Positions 20,271 to 30,669 are shown, counted from the stretch's first letter. The stretch is DNA of 64,000 bases from Rhizorhabdus dicambivorans (GCF_002355275.1 NZ_CP023449.1:2272001-2336000), one strand, 5' to 3'. Made by a program: numbers and translations. The notes: generated by a model not told the origin, from the letters alone.

Positions 20271-21434
20271 TCAGATGCGTTTCGTCTGACGGTAATCGAT
20301 GCGGCCGTTCGACTGCACTTCGCCCCAGGCGAACCACACAGCCGGAGTGCGCCGTTCGCCTACCCTTTGCCAGCGCCCCTCATTCTGGGGCGTGATGCTC
20401 TGGATCTTGCCATACAGCAGGTCGGGCATTCGTCCCTTGGGGTCGGGCAGGAATTCCCATTTCTCCCCGTCGACGTCGAGTTGAATGGTCTCCGGCCAGA
20501 TGTCGCCTGGAATGAGTTTCACGGACCCACTCACCTTGGTTGACAAGTTGGTTTCTCCCCGCTGGTTGGTGAAGAGCGCGAAGCCCACCCGCTCGGTTCC
20601 CAGAACGAAATGGCCCGAATCGTAACTTCCATCGGTGTAGCGGGTCGCCCAGGTGTACCAGCAGCGATGGTGCTGGTCGGCACGGAACAGCGGATCCTGC
20701 CCGCTGTACATCAGCATTCCCTGGGGCAGGTAGCTCTGGTCCAGCGCCAGGATACCGCGCACCTGCCGCCCCATCAGCGTGCCGGCCATTTCGTATATCT
20801 GCGAGACATAGAATTCGCTGCCGTCGCGATCGGCCACATGCCATTGGAGACCGGGCCCCAGCAGCCTGCCACGCACGTCCAGCACGTCGGTTTCCAGCCA
20901 CGAGGCTTCGCTTCCATCGGCATTCATCGTGATGCGGAACGGCTTGCCCGGGGAGCTGGGCGCGCTGCTCCACACCGCCATGTCGCCTTCGAGCCGGCCC
21001 TTCGCTCCGTTGCTGGGAGCCGCCGCCGCGCCAATGGCCGGCAGCACGCGCAACATGCTTTGTCCTTCACTCGATTGTACGAAAAGCGTGTCGAGTCCGC
21101 CAAAGCCTTGGCCCGCGATGCCGCGTACGACCTCGTAGAGATTTCCTTCGGCATCCCGCAGATTTCCGTAGAAGAAGGTCCGTTCCCGGGGCAGGCCGAA
21201 ATAGGTGCGGTCGTCGACCATGGCAGCGGCGCTGGACTGGTGAGCGCCGACGATGGCCTGGCCGCCGAAGCTGCCCCGCTCCGGCCAGGGCAGGGGCGAA
21301 GGGGGGGAGGCGCGGGGTTGCGGAGCAGCCGCGGCGTACCCCTGCGAGAGGAGCCCGGCGCCCATTGCTCCGATACCGGCCATCGAGATCAACCGGCGGC
21401 GGCTCATTCTCCCGAGCATGGACATATCTTCCAT
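20271..21434 (-). CDS. Tat-exported protein of unknown function
   Basis: 387 aa, not recognised with certainty. The N-terminus MSRRRLISMAGIGAMGAGLL is a twin-arginine signal ending near AAAAPQP. The mature protein is beta-rich with no obvious catalytic motif; stretches such as YTWATRYTDGSYDSGHFVLG and VSGSVKLIPGDIWPETIQLD recall the lipocalin-like AttH/CrtC-type barrels, but this is only a resemblance. The start at 21434 has a long purine-rich ribosome-binding tract (GGAGAGGAG). Two TetR-type operators lie 32-69 bp upstream, so expression is probably repressed by the divergent regulator. Confidence 0.7.
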   Translation of the reverse strand: MEDMSMLGRMSRRRLISMAGIGAMGAGLLSQGYAAAAPQPRASPPSPLPWPERGSFGGQAIVGAHQSSAAAMVDDRTYFGLPRERTFFYGNLRDAEGNLYEVVRGIAGQGFGGLDTLFVQSSEGQSMLRVLPAIGAAAAPSNGAKGRLEGDMAVWSSAPSSPGKPFRITMNADGSEASWLETDVLDVRGRLLGPGLQWHVADRDGSEFYVSQIYEMAGTLMGRQVRGILALDQSYLPQGMLMYSGQDPLFRADQHHRCWYTWATRYTDGSYDSGHFVLGTERVGFALFTNQRGETNLSTKVSGSVKLIPGDIWPETIQLDVDGEKWEFLPDPKGRMPDLLYGKIQSITPQNEGRWQRVGERRTPAVWFAWGEVQSNGRIDYRQTKRI

Positions 21435-21465
21435 CTTCTCCTCTCCTCTCGCGTGGCCCGATGTT

Positions 21466-21481
21466 GGTACGATATCGTACC
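21466..21481. promoter_or_regulatory. Palindromic operator 1 (TetR site)
   Basis: The 16-bp perfect palindrome GGTACGATATCGTACC lies between the divergent starts of the Tat-exported gene (21434) and the TetR gene (21519). Size and symmetry are typical of TetR-family operators. Confidence 0.8.
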
Positions 21482-21487
21482 CATTGC

Positions 21488-21503
21488 GGTACAGTATCGT
21501 ACC
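21488..21503. promoter_or_regulatory. Palindromic operator 2 (TetR site)
   Basis: GGTACAGTATCGTACC repeats the first operator with two changes in the left half-site. The centres of the two sites are 22 bp apart, two helical turns, so two dimers could bind one face of the DNA. It ends 15 bp before the tetR start codon, consistent with autorepression. Confidence 0.78.
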
Positions 21504-21518
21504 AAGCTATGCAAGCCC

Positions 21519-22133
21519 ATGGCTGATGGGCATGAACCACCGATGACGGAGCGACTGGCCTATGCCGAACCGGTCCATGATGACCCTCGCGCGCGCATCA
21601 TCGCGGCAGCTTCACAAAGCTTTCGCGCGATAGGTTTCCGGCGCAGTTCCATGGACGCCATCGCTACAGCCGCGCGGATGTCGAAACGCACGCTCTATGC
21701 ATGCTTCAAGGACAAGCATGCCGTGCTGGCGGCGGTACTCGATGCCTTCATCGCCGAACGTTTTCACGCGATCGGCCAGTTGAGCGTCCGATCGCAAACT
21801 GGTCATGCGGCGCTCAGGACCATCGCGGAAGCCCTGCTGCGCGCGTCCGGCGACGATGCCAGCATTGCGATGTATCGCGTGCTGATCGCCGAGGCCGAAC
21901 ATCTGCCCCGATTGATCAGCGACGCCAATCAGTCAGGCGTCGAGCAGGTTATCGACCTGGTTCGCGAGCCGCTCAGGGAGCTTGGCGTCGCCGATCCCGC
22001 GACGGTCGCGCATATGCTATATGACCTGTTCGTACTGGCCCCGCTGCATCGCAGGTTGATGAACATGCCGCCCGGTTCGCCCGAAGTCGGACCGGTGATC
22101 GACCTGATCGCGCGGGGCGTTTCTACTGCCTGA
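21519..22133 (+). CDS. TetR family transcriptional regulator
   Basis: 204-aa repressor. The N-terminal helix-turn-helix is clear: ARIIAAASQSFRAIGFRRSS followed by MDAIATAARMSKRTLYACFKDK at about residues 25-65. A variable ligand-binding domain follows. The start ATG 21519 (MADGHEPP) is preferred; ATG 21543 (MTERLAYA) is an alternative. The long open frame extending upstream to 20610 is antisense to the neighbouring gene and not coding. It is transcribed away from the Tat-exported gene, with two palindromic operators between them, so it most likely regulates both. Confidence 0.9.
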   Translation: MADGHEPPMTERLAYAEPVHDDPRARIIAAASQSFRAIGFRRSSMDAIATAARMSKRTLYACFKDKHAVLAAVLDAFIAERFHAIGQLSVRSQTGHAALRTIAEALLRASGDDASIAMYRVLIAEAEHLPRLISDANQSGVEQVIDLVREPLRELGVADPATVAHMLYDLFVLAPLHRRLMNMPPGSPEVGPVIDLIARGVSTA

Positions 22134-22162
22134 AATTCAGGCCGGCTGACGATCGAAGGCGA

Positions 22163-23188
22163 TCAGCCCGCCGGCTTCAGCCGGTAATGGCTCACTGCCC
22201 AGGGCACGCCGTCCTTGTGCCCGAACAGCCCGGCCGTCGCGAGAAAGAACAGGCGCCAGCGGCGTTCCCACAGCTTGCTGTCCTTGCCGTAGGTCTCCTG
22301 GAAGATCTTCGCGATCGCCGGCTGGTTGGCGTCGAAGCGGGCCAGCCAGTCGAAGGCGGTGCGGGCATAATGCTTGCCGTTCCAGCGCCATTCTTCTTCG
22401 ACCGTGAACAGGTTCGGGAAGTGGCGGAGCAGGCCGTGGCTGGGCATGATCCCGCCGGTGAAGAAATGCTGCGCGATCCAGTCGGCCTTGTCGGCATGGT
22501 CGAAGCGGTAGCTCGCACGGTCATGGGTGAAGATGTGGATGAACAGATAGCCGTCGGGCTTCAGCCACGACTTCACCTTGGTCAGCAGCGCCTCCCAGTT
22601 CGACATATGCTCGAACATCTCGACCGAGACGACGCGATCGAAGCGCGCGTTCGCCTGGAAGTCGTTCATGTCACAGGTGATGACGGTCAGGTTGGTCAGC
22701 CCCTGCGCCGCCGCCAGCTTCTCGATATGCTGGCGCTGGCCGTGCGAGTTGGACACGGCGGTGATCCTCGATCCCGGATAACGCGCCGCCATGTAGAGGC
22801 TCAGTGAGCCCCAGCCGCAGCCCAGTTCCAATATCTCCTGCCCGTCGGCCAGCTTCGCATGGTCGACGGTCTGGGCGAGGGCGGCTTCCTCGGCCTCGGC
22901 GATCGTCGTGTTCGGGCCTTCATAATAGCAGCAGCTATATTTGCGGCGCGGTCCCAGGCAGAGATCGAAGAAGGAGGCCGGCACCTCATAATGCTGGGCA
23001 TTGGCCTCGTCCGTATGCACGGCGATCGGGAAATCCTTCATCGTCCGCGCGAAGGCTTCGGTGTTCTCGGGCTCGCGGGCCAGCTTGCGGCCGGTGCGCC
23101 CGACAAGAAACTCGACCCCCGCCAGGGTCACGGCGTCGGGAAGCGGCAGCCGTTCGACGGCTGCGGTGGCGGCGGCGATGAGGTCCAT
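22163..23188 (-). CDS. Cyclopropane-fatty-acid synthase family methyltransferase
   Basis: 341-aa SAM-dependent methyltransferase acting on unsaturated acyl chains of phospholipids. The SAM site is ILELGCGWGSLSLYMA near residue 120, and family motifs KYSCCYYEG, VVSVEMFEHM and FIHIFTHDR follow. It is shorter than E. coli Cfa at the N-terminus. The true start is ATG 23188, which overlaps by one base the stop of the upstream DUF1295 gene; the open frame further upstream is shadow. With a DUF1295 partner and the divergent FAD oxidoreductase/DUF1365 pair, the product may be a methylated or furan fatty acid rather than a simple cyclopropane; that is inference. Confidence 0.85.
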   Translation of the reverse strand: MDLIAAATAAVERLPLPDAVTLAGVEFLVGRTGRKLAREPENTEAFARTMKDFPIAVHTDEANAQHYEVPASFFDLCLGPRRKYSCCYYEGPNTTIAEAEEAALAQTVDHAKLADGQEILELGCGWGSLSLYMAARYPGSRITAVSNSHGQRQHIEKLAAAQGLTNLTVITCDMNDFQANARFDRVVSVEMFEHMSNWEALLTKVKSWLKPDGYLFIHIFTHDRASYRFDHADKADWIAQHFFTGGIMPSHGLLRHFPNLFTVEEEWRWNGKHYARTAFDWLARFDANQPAIAKIFQETYGKDSKLWERRWRLFFLATAGLFGHKDGVPWAVSHYRLKPAG

Positions 23189-24030
23189 CAATTTTTCCTG
23201 GGTGGGCGTGGGAAGAAGGCGCTGGTGCGCGCCATATAGGCCTTGAAGGCGTCGCCCCGGCTCTTGAGCATATGTGCTTCGAGCGGCGGGATGCCGGAAA
23301 CGTGGACGAGCAGCCAGTACATCAGGACGGGCCCGATCAGCGTGAGCCAGCCCTGCCACCAGCTGCCGAACTGGATGAGGGTGGCGCCGGTTTCGGTGGT
23401 TCCGACGAACAGGCTGACCGCTATCACCGGATAGGCGAGCCAGCCCAGCCATTCGAAGAAATAGTTCGGGTGGCGCGACCAGGCCCACAGACCCTTGTCG
23501 CAGACCTTGCCGTGATTGCTCTTGTCGGCGGCGAAGCGACGCAGCTGCGCATCGGCGATACCTTCGCCGATGACCGAGACGATCAGCAGGCCGAGGCCCA
23601 GCCAGTCGGTGATCGCGAAGGCTTGGCCCGGCGCATGCGCGGCGGCATAGACGGTGACGACGAGGCCGACGCCGCACAGGGCCTGGATCTGGAGGAACAG
23701 GAACAGCCGCGCCTGGAACCGGCTGCCCCATTCCTTGCGCAGATCGGCGTAGCGCGGGTCTTCATAGGTGGCGGTGGCCGTCCGGGCGAGGATGTGGAAA
23801 CCGAGCCGCATCGACCAGAACAGCACCATGCCGCCGACCAGCCAGCGGCGCTCCGCCGGGCCTTCGCCAATGGTGAAGAAAGTGACGATCAGCCCGCCGA
23901 TCCCGATCGCGAACGACCAGAAACAGTCGGCCCAGCCGGATTGCCTGGTCGGGATCTGAACCGCCCAGGCGGCCATCATCATCAGCGACATGACGATCGA
24001 CGCGACGATGATGCTGCAGATGGCGCTCAT
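23188..24030 (-). CDS. DUF1295 family membrane protein (steroid 5-alpha-reductase-like fold)
   Basis: 280-aa polytopic membrane protein with about seven helices. The C-terminal signature LWAWSRHPNYFFEWLGW near residue 190 is that of DUF1295, related to steroid 5-alpha reductases and isoprenylcysteine methyltransferases. Such proteins often sit beside cyclopropane-fatty-acid synthase-like genes, suggesting a redox or methyl-transfer step on the acyl chain. Its stop codon shares one base with the start of the methyltransferase, so the two are made together. Confidence 0.82.
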   Translation of the reverse strand: MSAICSIIVASIVMSLMMMAAWAVQIPTRQSGWADCFWSFAIGIGGLIVTFFTIGEGPAERRWLVGGMVLFWSMRLGFHILARTATATYEDPRYADLRKEWGSRFQARLFLFLQIQALCGVGLVVTVYAAAHAPGQAFAITDWLGLGLLIVSVIGEGIADAQLRRFAADKSNHGKVCDKGLWAWSRHPNYFFEWLGWLAYPVIAVSLFVGTTETGATLIQFGSWWQGWLTLIGPVLMYWLLVHVSGIPPLEAHMLKSRGDAFKAYMARTSAFFPRPPRKN

Positions 24031-24271
24031 ATACCCCCAAGACGATGTCCGGCCCCTGCCGTCTCCTAACCCTATACGGCAGCTCCAGCCAAGGCGTTGC
24101 GCAGAAAAATCGCCCTTCCGCCGTCGCCTTTGCCCGCATTCGGGCCGGAGCCGCAGCGATCAGGCCCTTGCTCTTTTGATAACGTGGGTTAGCAGGGGCG
24201 GGCAGGGCAAGGCGCGCAACCCGCTGGCCCCGGCTATCGTATCTTCAGCCGCGGCAGAACAGGGCGACGCT

Positions 24272-25651
24272 ATGACAGGGAACAGGGGCATGACGAACAT
24301 CCGCAAGGGGCAGCGGATCGCCGTGATCGGCAGCGGCATCACCGGCCTCTCGGCGGCCTGGCTGCTTTCGAAGCAGAACGACGTCGTGCTCTACGAGGCC
24401 GAGGCCCGGCCCGGCGGCCACACCCGCACCGTCGATGTGGAGATGGCCGATGGACGCCGGCTCGGCGTCGACACCGGCTTCATCGTGTACAACGATCGCA
24501 CCTATCCGAACCTGATCGCGATGTTCGAGCATCTGGACGTAGCCTGCCGGGTGACGGACATGAGCTTCGCGGTGTCGCTGGACGACGGAAAGCTGGAATA
24601 TGCCGCCGGGGACCGCATCTGGCAGCTGTTCGCGCAGCCTTCCAACCTGTTCTCGCGGCGCTTCTGGTCGATGTTGCGCAACCTCGTCCGCTTCTACCGT
24701 GAGGCGGCGGCGGGCATGGGCGGTTTCGGTGACATGACGCTGGGCCAGATGCTGGAGCAGGGGCGCTATGGCGATGCCTTTCGCGACGATCATCTGCTGC
24801 CGATGGCGGCGGCGATCTGGTCGGCGCCGGCGCAGCTGCTGCTCGATTATCCGGCCGAGGCGTTCATCCGCTTCTGCGACAATCACGGCCTGCTCAACCT
24901 GGGCACCCGCCCGAAATGGCGCACGGTGATTGGCGGCAGCCGAACCTATGTCGACAAGTTGCTGGCGGATTTCGCGGGCGAGCTGCGGCTGGGCACGCCG
25001 GTCGCCTCGATCGAGCGCAAGGCGGGCCAGGTGACGATCACCGACAAGGCCGGCAACCCCGACCGCTTCGACGAGGTGGTGATCGCGGCGCATGGCAACC
25101 AGGCGCTTGCGATGCTGGCCGACCCGGGGCCGATCGAGCGCGAGCTGCTCGGCGCCTTCCGCTACAGCAGCAATAGCGTGGTGCTGCACGACGATCCCGC
25201 GCTGATGCCAAAGCGCCGTTCGCTGTGGGGCGCATGGAATTATTTCGGCCGCCGCCATGCCAATGACGCGACCGGCGACCTGTGCGTCAGCTACTGGATG
25301 AACCGGCTGCAGGGCTTGGAGACGAAGCGCCCGCTGATCGTCACCCTCAATCCGAACCGGGCGATCGGCACGGGGCACGAGATCGATCGGACGACCTTCG
25401 AACATCCTATCTTCGACCATGCCGCGCTCGAAGCGCAACGCCGCATCTGGGCGATCCAGGGCCAGCGCAACACCTTCTATTGCGGCGCGCATCTGGGCGC
25501 GGGTTTCCATGAGGACGGGCTGCAATCGGGTCTTGCCGTGGCCGAACTCCTCGGCGCCAAGCGGCCGTGGACGGTGGCCGAGCCCAGCGGCCGGCTGGCG
25601 ATGGACCTGGCCCCCGCGAGCCTGGCCGAGGCGCGGGAAGCGGCCGCGTGA
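24272..25651 (+). CDS. FAD-dependent oxidoreductase (amine-oxidase/desaturase-like)
   Basis: 459-aa flavoprotein with an N-terminal dinucleotide-binding motif IAVIGSGITGLSAAWLL followed by EAEARPGGHTRTVDV and GVDTGFIVYNDRTYPNL, which marks the NAD(P)-binding flavin-containing amine oxidase group found beside CFA synthase and DUF1365 genes. Proteins of this group have been linked to fatty-acid desaturation and furan-fatty-acid synthesis in alphaproteobacteria (family knowledge recalled, not checked). ATG 24272 has AGGG 7 nt upstream; ATG 24290 is an alternative. The stop overlaps the GTG start of the DUF1365 gene. Confidence 0.82.
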   Translation: MTGNRGMTNIRKGQRIAVIGSGITGLSAAWLLSKQNDVVLYEAEARPGGHTRTVDVEMADGRRLGVDTGFIVYNDRTYPNLIAMFEHLDVACRVTDMSFAVSLDDGKLEYAAGDRIWQLFAQPSNLFSRRFWSMLRNLVRFYREAAAGMGGFGDMTLGQMLEQGRYGDAFRDDHLLPMAAAIWSAPAQLLLDYPAEAFIRFCDNHGLLNLGTRPKWRTVIGGSRTYVDKLLADFAGELRLGTPVASIERKAGQVTITDKAGNPDRFDEVVIAAHGNQALAMLADPGPIERELLGAFRYSSNSVVLHDDPALMPKRRSLWGAWNYFGRRHANDATGDLCVSYWMNRLQGLETKRPLIVTLNPNRAIGTGHEIDRTTFEHPIFDHAALEAQRRIWAIQGQRNTFYCGAHLGAGFHEDGLQSGLAVAELLGAKRPWTVAEPSGRLAMDLAPASLAEAREAAA

Positions 25652-26448
25652 AATCGGCGATCTACGCTGGCCAGGTCTTCCATCGCCGCTTCCGGCCGCG
25701 CGCGCACACCCTGCGCTACTCGATGTTCCAGTGCCTGTTCGACCTCGACGAGATCGATAGGATCGGCGAGCGTTGCCGGCTGTTCTCGCGCAACGGCTGG
25801 AACCTCTTCTCCTTCCATGATCGCGACTATGGCGACCGGTCCGGCGAACCGCTCAGGCCCCAGATCGAGGCGCTGATGCGCCGGACGGGGCAGGAACCCG
25901 ATGGCGGGCCGATCCGTTTGCTGACGATGCCCCGTATGCTCGGCCATGTGTTCAACCCGCTTTCGGTCTGGTTCTGCCATCGCCGCGACGGGAGCCTCGC
26001 GACGATCATCTATGAGGTGACCAACACCTTCAAGGAACGGCACAGCTATGTGATCCCGGTCGCCGACGGCGATCGCGCCGCACCGCTGGTCCACCAGGCC
26101 TGCGACAAGGCCTTCTATGTCTCGCCCTTCATGGACATCGACATGCGCTACGACTTCACCGTGGAGCCGCCGATGGAGAAGACCCGAGTCGTCGTCGCCG
26201 GTGCGGACGGAGCGGGGCCGCTGATCATCGCCGCGTTCCACGGCGCGCGCCGGGAGGTGAGCGATGGCGCGCTGGCCGCCGCTTTCCTCCGCCATCCGCT
26301 GCTGACGTTGAAGGTGGTCGCGGGCATCCATGTCGAGGCGCTCTGGCTGTTCCTCAAACGGATCGGTATCCGCCGCCACAGGCCCGCGGGCGGCGACGGC
26401 AAGGATGGTTACTCGATCGTCGCGGTGCAGCAGGCGGTGGCGGCATGA
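25648..26448 (+). CDS. DUF1365 domain protein
   Basis: 266-aa protein. The family starts with SAIYAGQVFHRRFRPRAHTL and contains MLGHVFNPLSVWFCHRRDG and YEVTNTFKERHSYVIPV, which are characteristic of DUF1365. The biochemical function is unknown, but the gene is repeatedly next to the FAD oxidoreductase and CFA-type methyltransferase, as here, so a role in phospholipid acyl-chain modification is likely. The GTG at 25648 is chosen because it overlaps the previous stop (GTGA) and the conserved region begins right after it. Its own stop overlaps the next gene (ATGA). Confidence 0.87.
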   Translation: MKSAIYAGQVFHRRFRPRAHTLRYSMFQCLFDLDEIDRIGERCRLFSRNGWNLFSFHDRDYGDRSGEPLRPQIEALMRRTGQEPDGGPIRLLTMPRMLGHVFNPLSVWFCHRRDGSLATIIYEVTNTFKERHSYVIPVADGDRAAPLVHQACDKAFYVSPFMDIDMRYDFTVEPPMEKTRVVVAGADGAGPLIIAAFHGARREVSDGALAAAFLRHPLLTLKVVAGIHVEALWLFLKRIGIRRHRPAGGDGKDGYSIVAVQQAVAA

Positions 26449-26918
26449 GCGTCGCCTTCCGCCGGGAAAGCGACGACGAGCATCTCGAACCCAAATTCGA
26501 GCTGCCGATTCCGCCGGGTCCCAACCTCGTTACCGAGCGCGGCGCCAGGCTGATCGAGGCCAAGGTCGCCGAGTGGGAGGCGAAGATCGCCGCGGCCGAA
26601 GCCGAGGGGGCAGCGGAGGAGGTGATCAAGTCGCTGAAGCGCGACCTGCGTTACTGGAGGACCCGCCACGCAACGATGGAAATCCAGCCGCCCGCCGGCG
26701 GTGACGAGGCGGCGTTCGGCACCCGGGTCAGCTACCGCCTCAACGGAAAGGAGAATGAAGTCTCGATCGTCGGCGACGACGAAGCCGATCCCGGGGCAGG
26801 GCTGATCAGCTTTTCATCACCCCTGGCCCGCGCACTGATCGGGGCGGGCGAGGGTGACTTCGCGGATTTCGGCGGGAAGAGCGACGCGATCGAGCTGTTG
26901 GCGGTCGCGGCTATCTGA
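26445..26918 (+). CDS. GreA/GreB-like transcription elongation factor family protein
   Basis: 157 aa with a Gre-factor layout: an N-terminal helical hairpin (about residues 30-75, LIEAKVAEWEAKIAAAEAEG and VIKSLKRDLRYWRTRHATME) followed by an FKBP-like C-terminal domain (FGTRVSYRLNGKENEVSIVG, LISFSSPLARALIGAGEGD). True GreA/B suppress backtracking by inserting the coiled-coil tip into the polymerase channel. The hairpin tip here, AAEAEGAAEEVIK, has acidic residues but is not the standard GreA tip, so it could be a regulator of another kind such as a Gfh- or Rnk-like factor. ATGA overlap with the DUF1365 gene makes it the last gene of a three-gene set. Confidence 0.75.
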   Translation: MSVAFRRESDDEHLEPKFELPIPPGPNLVTERGARLIEAKVAEWEAKIAAAEAEGAAEEVIKSLKRDLRYWRTRHATMEIQPPAGGDEAAFGTRVSYRLNGKENEVSIVGDDEADPGAGLISFSSPLARALIGAGEGDFADFGGKSDAIELLAVAAI

Positions 26919-26947
26919 CGACGGATGGGTCGGACGGCATTTCCCGC

Positions 26948-27247
26948 TCAGCGCTTGCGGACGAACTCCGCCCGCAGGACCAGGCCCTTTATTCCGTCAT
27001 ATTTGCAATCGATCTCCTGCGCGTCGCCCGTCAGGCGGATCGACTTGATCAGCGTACCCCGCTTGAGCGTCTGGCCCGCGCCCTTGACGTCGAGGTCCTT
27101 GATCAGGGTCACCTGATCGCCATCGGCGAGGAGGTTGCCGACGGCGTCACGCACCTCGACCTGTGAGGAAGCCTTGGTTCGGTCGGCCAGTTCGGCCGCC
27201 GGGACCCACTCGCCGCTTTCCTCATCATAGACATAGTCGTCGGACAT
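26948..27247 (-). CDS. PhnA/YjdM-domain protein lacking the zinc ribbon
   Basis: 99-aa protein whose C-terminal two-thirds is the PhnA (YjdM) domain: VRDAVGNLLADGDQVTLIKD, TLIKSIRLTGDAQEIDCKYD and AEFVRKR. E. coli YjdM starts with a four-cysteine zinc ribbon; here that is replaced by a short acidic segment (MSDDYVYDEESGEWVPAAEL) with no cysteine pairs. ATG 27247 has AAGG 7 nt upstream and begins the domain; the open frame extends further to 27328 but looks non-coding. Despite the name, a role in phosphonate use is doubtful for this family. Confidence 0.82.
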   Translation of the reverse strand: MSDDYVYDEESGEWVPAAELADRTKASSQVEVRDAVGNLLADGDQVTLIKDLDVKGAGQTLKRGTLIKSIRLTGDAQEIDCKYDGIKGLVLRAEFVRKR

Positions 27248-27375
27248 GATCCGGCCTTGCTCCATTCTGTGTCCGGCCATCCACATGCGTGCGGCCGGCA
27301 GGCCGTCCATGGCAGATTTCACTGGCAAATCCAGCGGGCCGGAATAATGGCGGTCGATCGCGGGCCGAGCCTGCC

Positions 27376-27405
27376 GAAGCCGCGCCCTGTTCCAGGCGCG
27401 GCTTC
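27376..27405. terminator. Hairpin downstream of katG
   Basis: A perfect 11-bp stem (GAAGCCGCGCC / GGCGCGGCTTC) with an 8-nt loop begins 10 nt after the katG stop. No T-run follows on the minus strand, so termination may be inefficient or assisted. Confidence 0.55.
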
Positions 27406-27414
27406 GCTGTCACC

Positions 27415-29724
<2,310 letters not shown>

Positions 29725-29753
29725 TCAGATGACAGCCGCAGGCCGTGAAACGG

Positions 29754-29795
29754 AAAAGGCCGCGCTCCTCATCGGAACGCGGCCTCCCGCTTTTG
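29754..29795 (-). terminator. GC-rich hairpin with T-run downstream of ctrA
   Basis: GGCCGCG (29758-29764) pairs with CGCGGCC (29778-29784), with a partly paired loop. On the minus strand the stem is followed by TTTTCCGTTTC, a usable U-tract. It is about 90 bp beyond the ctrA stop. Confidence 0.6.
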
Positions 29796-29820
29796 CCCCC
29801 TGTAGCAAAACTCGATCAGA

Positions 29821-29863
29821 GCGATTTCGAGGCGGATGGCACATCCGCCGGCTCGGAAATCGC
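29821..29863 (-). terminator. Long hairpin 13 bp downstream of ctrA
   Basis: GCGATTTC (29821-29828) pairs with GAAATCGC (29856-29863), and the inner GGCGGATG pairs with CATCCGCC around a 3-nt loop. The result is a 43-nt hairpin with a small asymmetric bulge. The minus-strand downstream sequence has only a short T-run; with the second hairpin it may form a two-step terminator or a 3' stability element. Confidence 0.6.
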
Positions 29864-29876
29864 GGCAACGAAAGGG

Positions 29877-30572
29877 TTACGCCGCGACCTGGCCTTCTTC
29901 CGGATCGCGCAGCACATAGCCGCGGCCCCAGACGGTCTCGATATAATTGTCGCCGCCGCAGGCGAGGCTGAGCTTCTTGCGCAGCTTGCAGATGAAGACG
30001 TCGATGATCTTCAACTCGGGCTCGTCCATGCCGCCATAGAGGTGGTTGAGGAACATTTCCTTGGTCAGCGTGGTGCCCTTGCGCAGCGAGAGCAGCTCGA
30101 GCATCGCATATTCCTTGCCGGTCAGGTGCACGCGGGCACCATCGACCTCGACCGTCTTGGCGTCGAGGTTCACCGCCAGCTTGCCGGTGCGGATGACCGA
30201 CTGGCTGTGGCCCTTCGAACGGCGCACGATCGCGTGGATGCGGGCGACCAGTTCCTCGCGGTGGAAGGGCTTGGTTACATAATCGTCGGCGCCGAAGCCG
30301 AGCGCGCGGACCTTGCTGTCCATCTCGCCGATGCCGGAGAGGATCATCACCGGGGTCTGCACCTTGGCGTTGCGCAGCTTCTTCAGCACGTCATAGCCGT
30401 GCATGTCGGGCAGGTTCAGGTCCAGCGCGATGATGTCATAATCATAGAGCTTGCCGAGATCGAGGCCTTCCTCGCCCAGATCGGTGGTATAGACGTTGAA
30501 GCCTTCCGCACCCAGCATCAGTTCGATCGACTTGGCGGTGGTGGGATCATCCTCGATCAGCAATACGCGCAT
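29877..30572 (-). CDS. ctrA: Cell-cycle response regulator CtrA
   Basis: OmpR-type response regulator of 231 aa that controls cell cycle, motility and pili genes in alphaproteobacteria. The receiver domain has the acidic pair IEDD, the phospho-acceptor Asp51 in [13 protein letters not shown] and Lys in [11 protein letters not shown]. The winged-helix output domain contains [17 protein letters not shown] and [13 protein letters not shown], near-identical to the CtrA DNA-binding domain. The C-terminus EGQVAA ends in two alanines like the ClpXP-degraded CtrA tail. TTAA-N7-TTAA sites upstream indicate autoregulation. Confidence 0.97.
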   Translation of the reverse strand: MRVLLIEDDPTTAKSIELMLGAEGFNVYTTDLGEEGLDLGKLYDYDIIALDLNLPDMHGYDVLKKLRNAKVQTPVMILSGIGEMDSKVRALGFGADDYVTKPFHREELVARIHAIVRRSKGHSQSVIRTGKLAVNLDAKTVEVDGARVHLTGKEYAMLELLSLRKGTTLTKEMFLNHLYGGMDEPELKIIDVFICKLRKKLSLACGGDNYIETVWGRGYVLRDPEEGQVAA

Positions 30573-30640
30573 GGGATTTCTCTTCCTGCCTGTTGTTCGG
30601 GGGAAAAGGCCTGCTCGGCTTCAACACCCGTGAACCTGTG

Positions 30641-30656
30641 TTAACCATGACGTTAA
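30641..30656. promoter_or_regulatory. Near-consensus CtrA site upstream of ctrA
   Basis: Two TTAA half-sites are separated by 8 nt instead of 7, and the first is part of TTAACCAT, a common CtrA half-site. It lies 69 bp upstream of the ctrA start. Confidence 0.5.
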
Positions 30657-30669
30657 TGAAGGTAAAAGG

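Noticed and set aside
20610-21518. Upstream extension of the TetR open frame
   Set aside because: It is antisense to the Tat-exported gene and crosses the two operators; the regulator domain begins only after 21519.
23189-23731. N-terminal extension of the CFA-type methyltransferase frame
   Set aside because: It lies inside the DUF1295 gene in another frame; the ATG overlap at 23188 explains the start.
24157-24183. CGATCA-N15-GATAAC resembling an ECF (ChrR-partner) sigma promoter before the FAD oxidoreductase
   Set aside because: It lacks the leading T of TGATC and the match is too short to claim; it would need a mapped start site.
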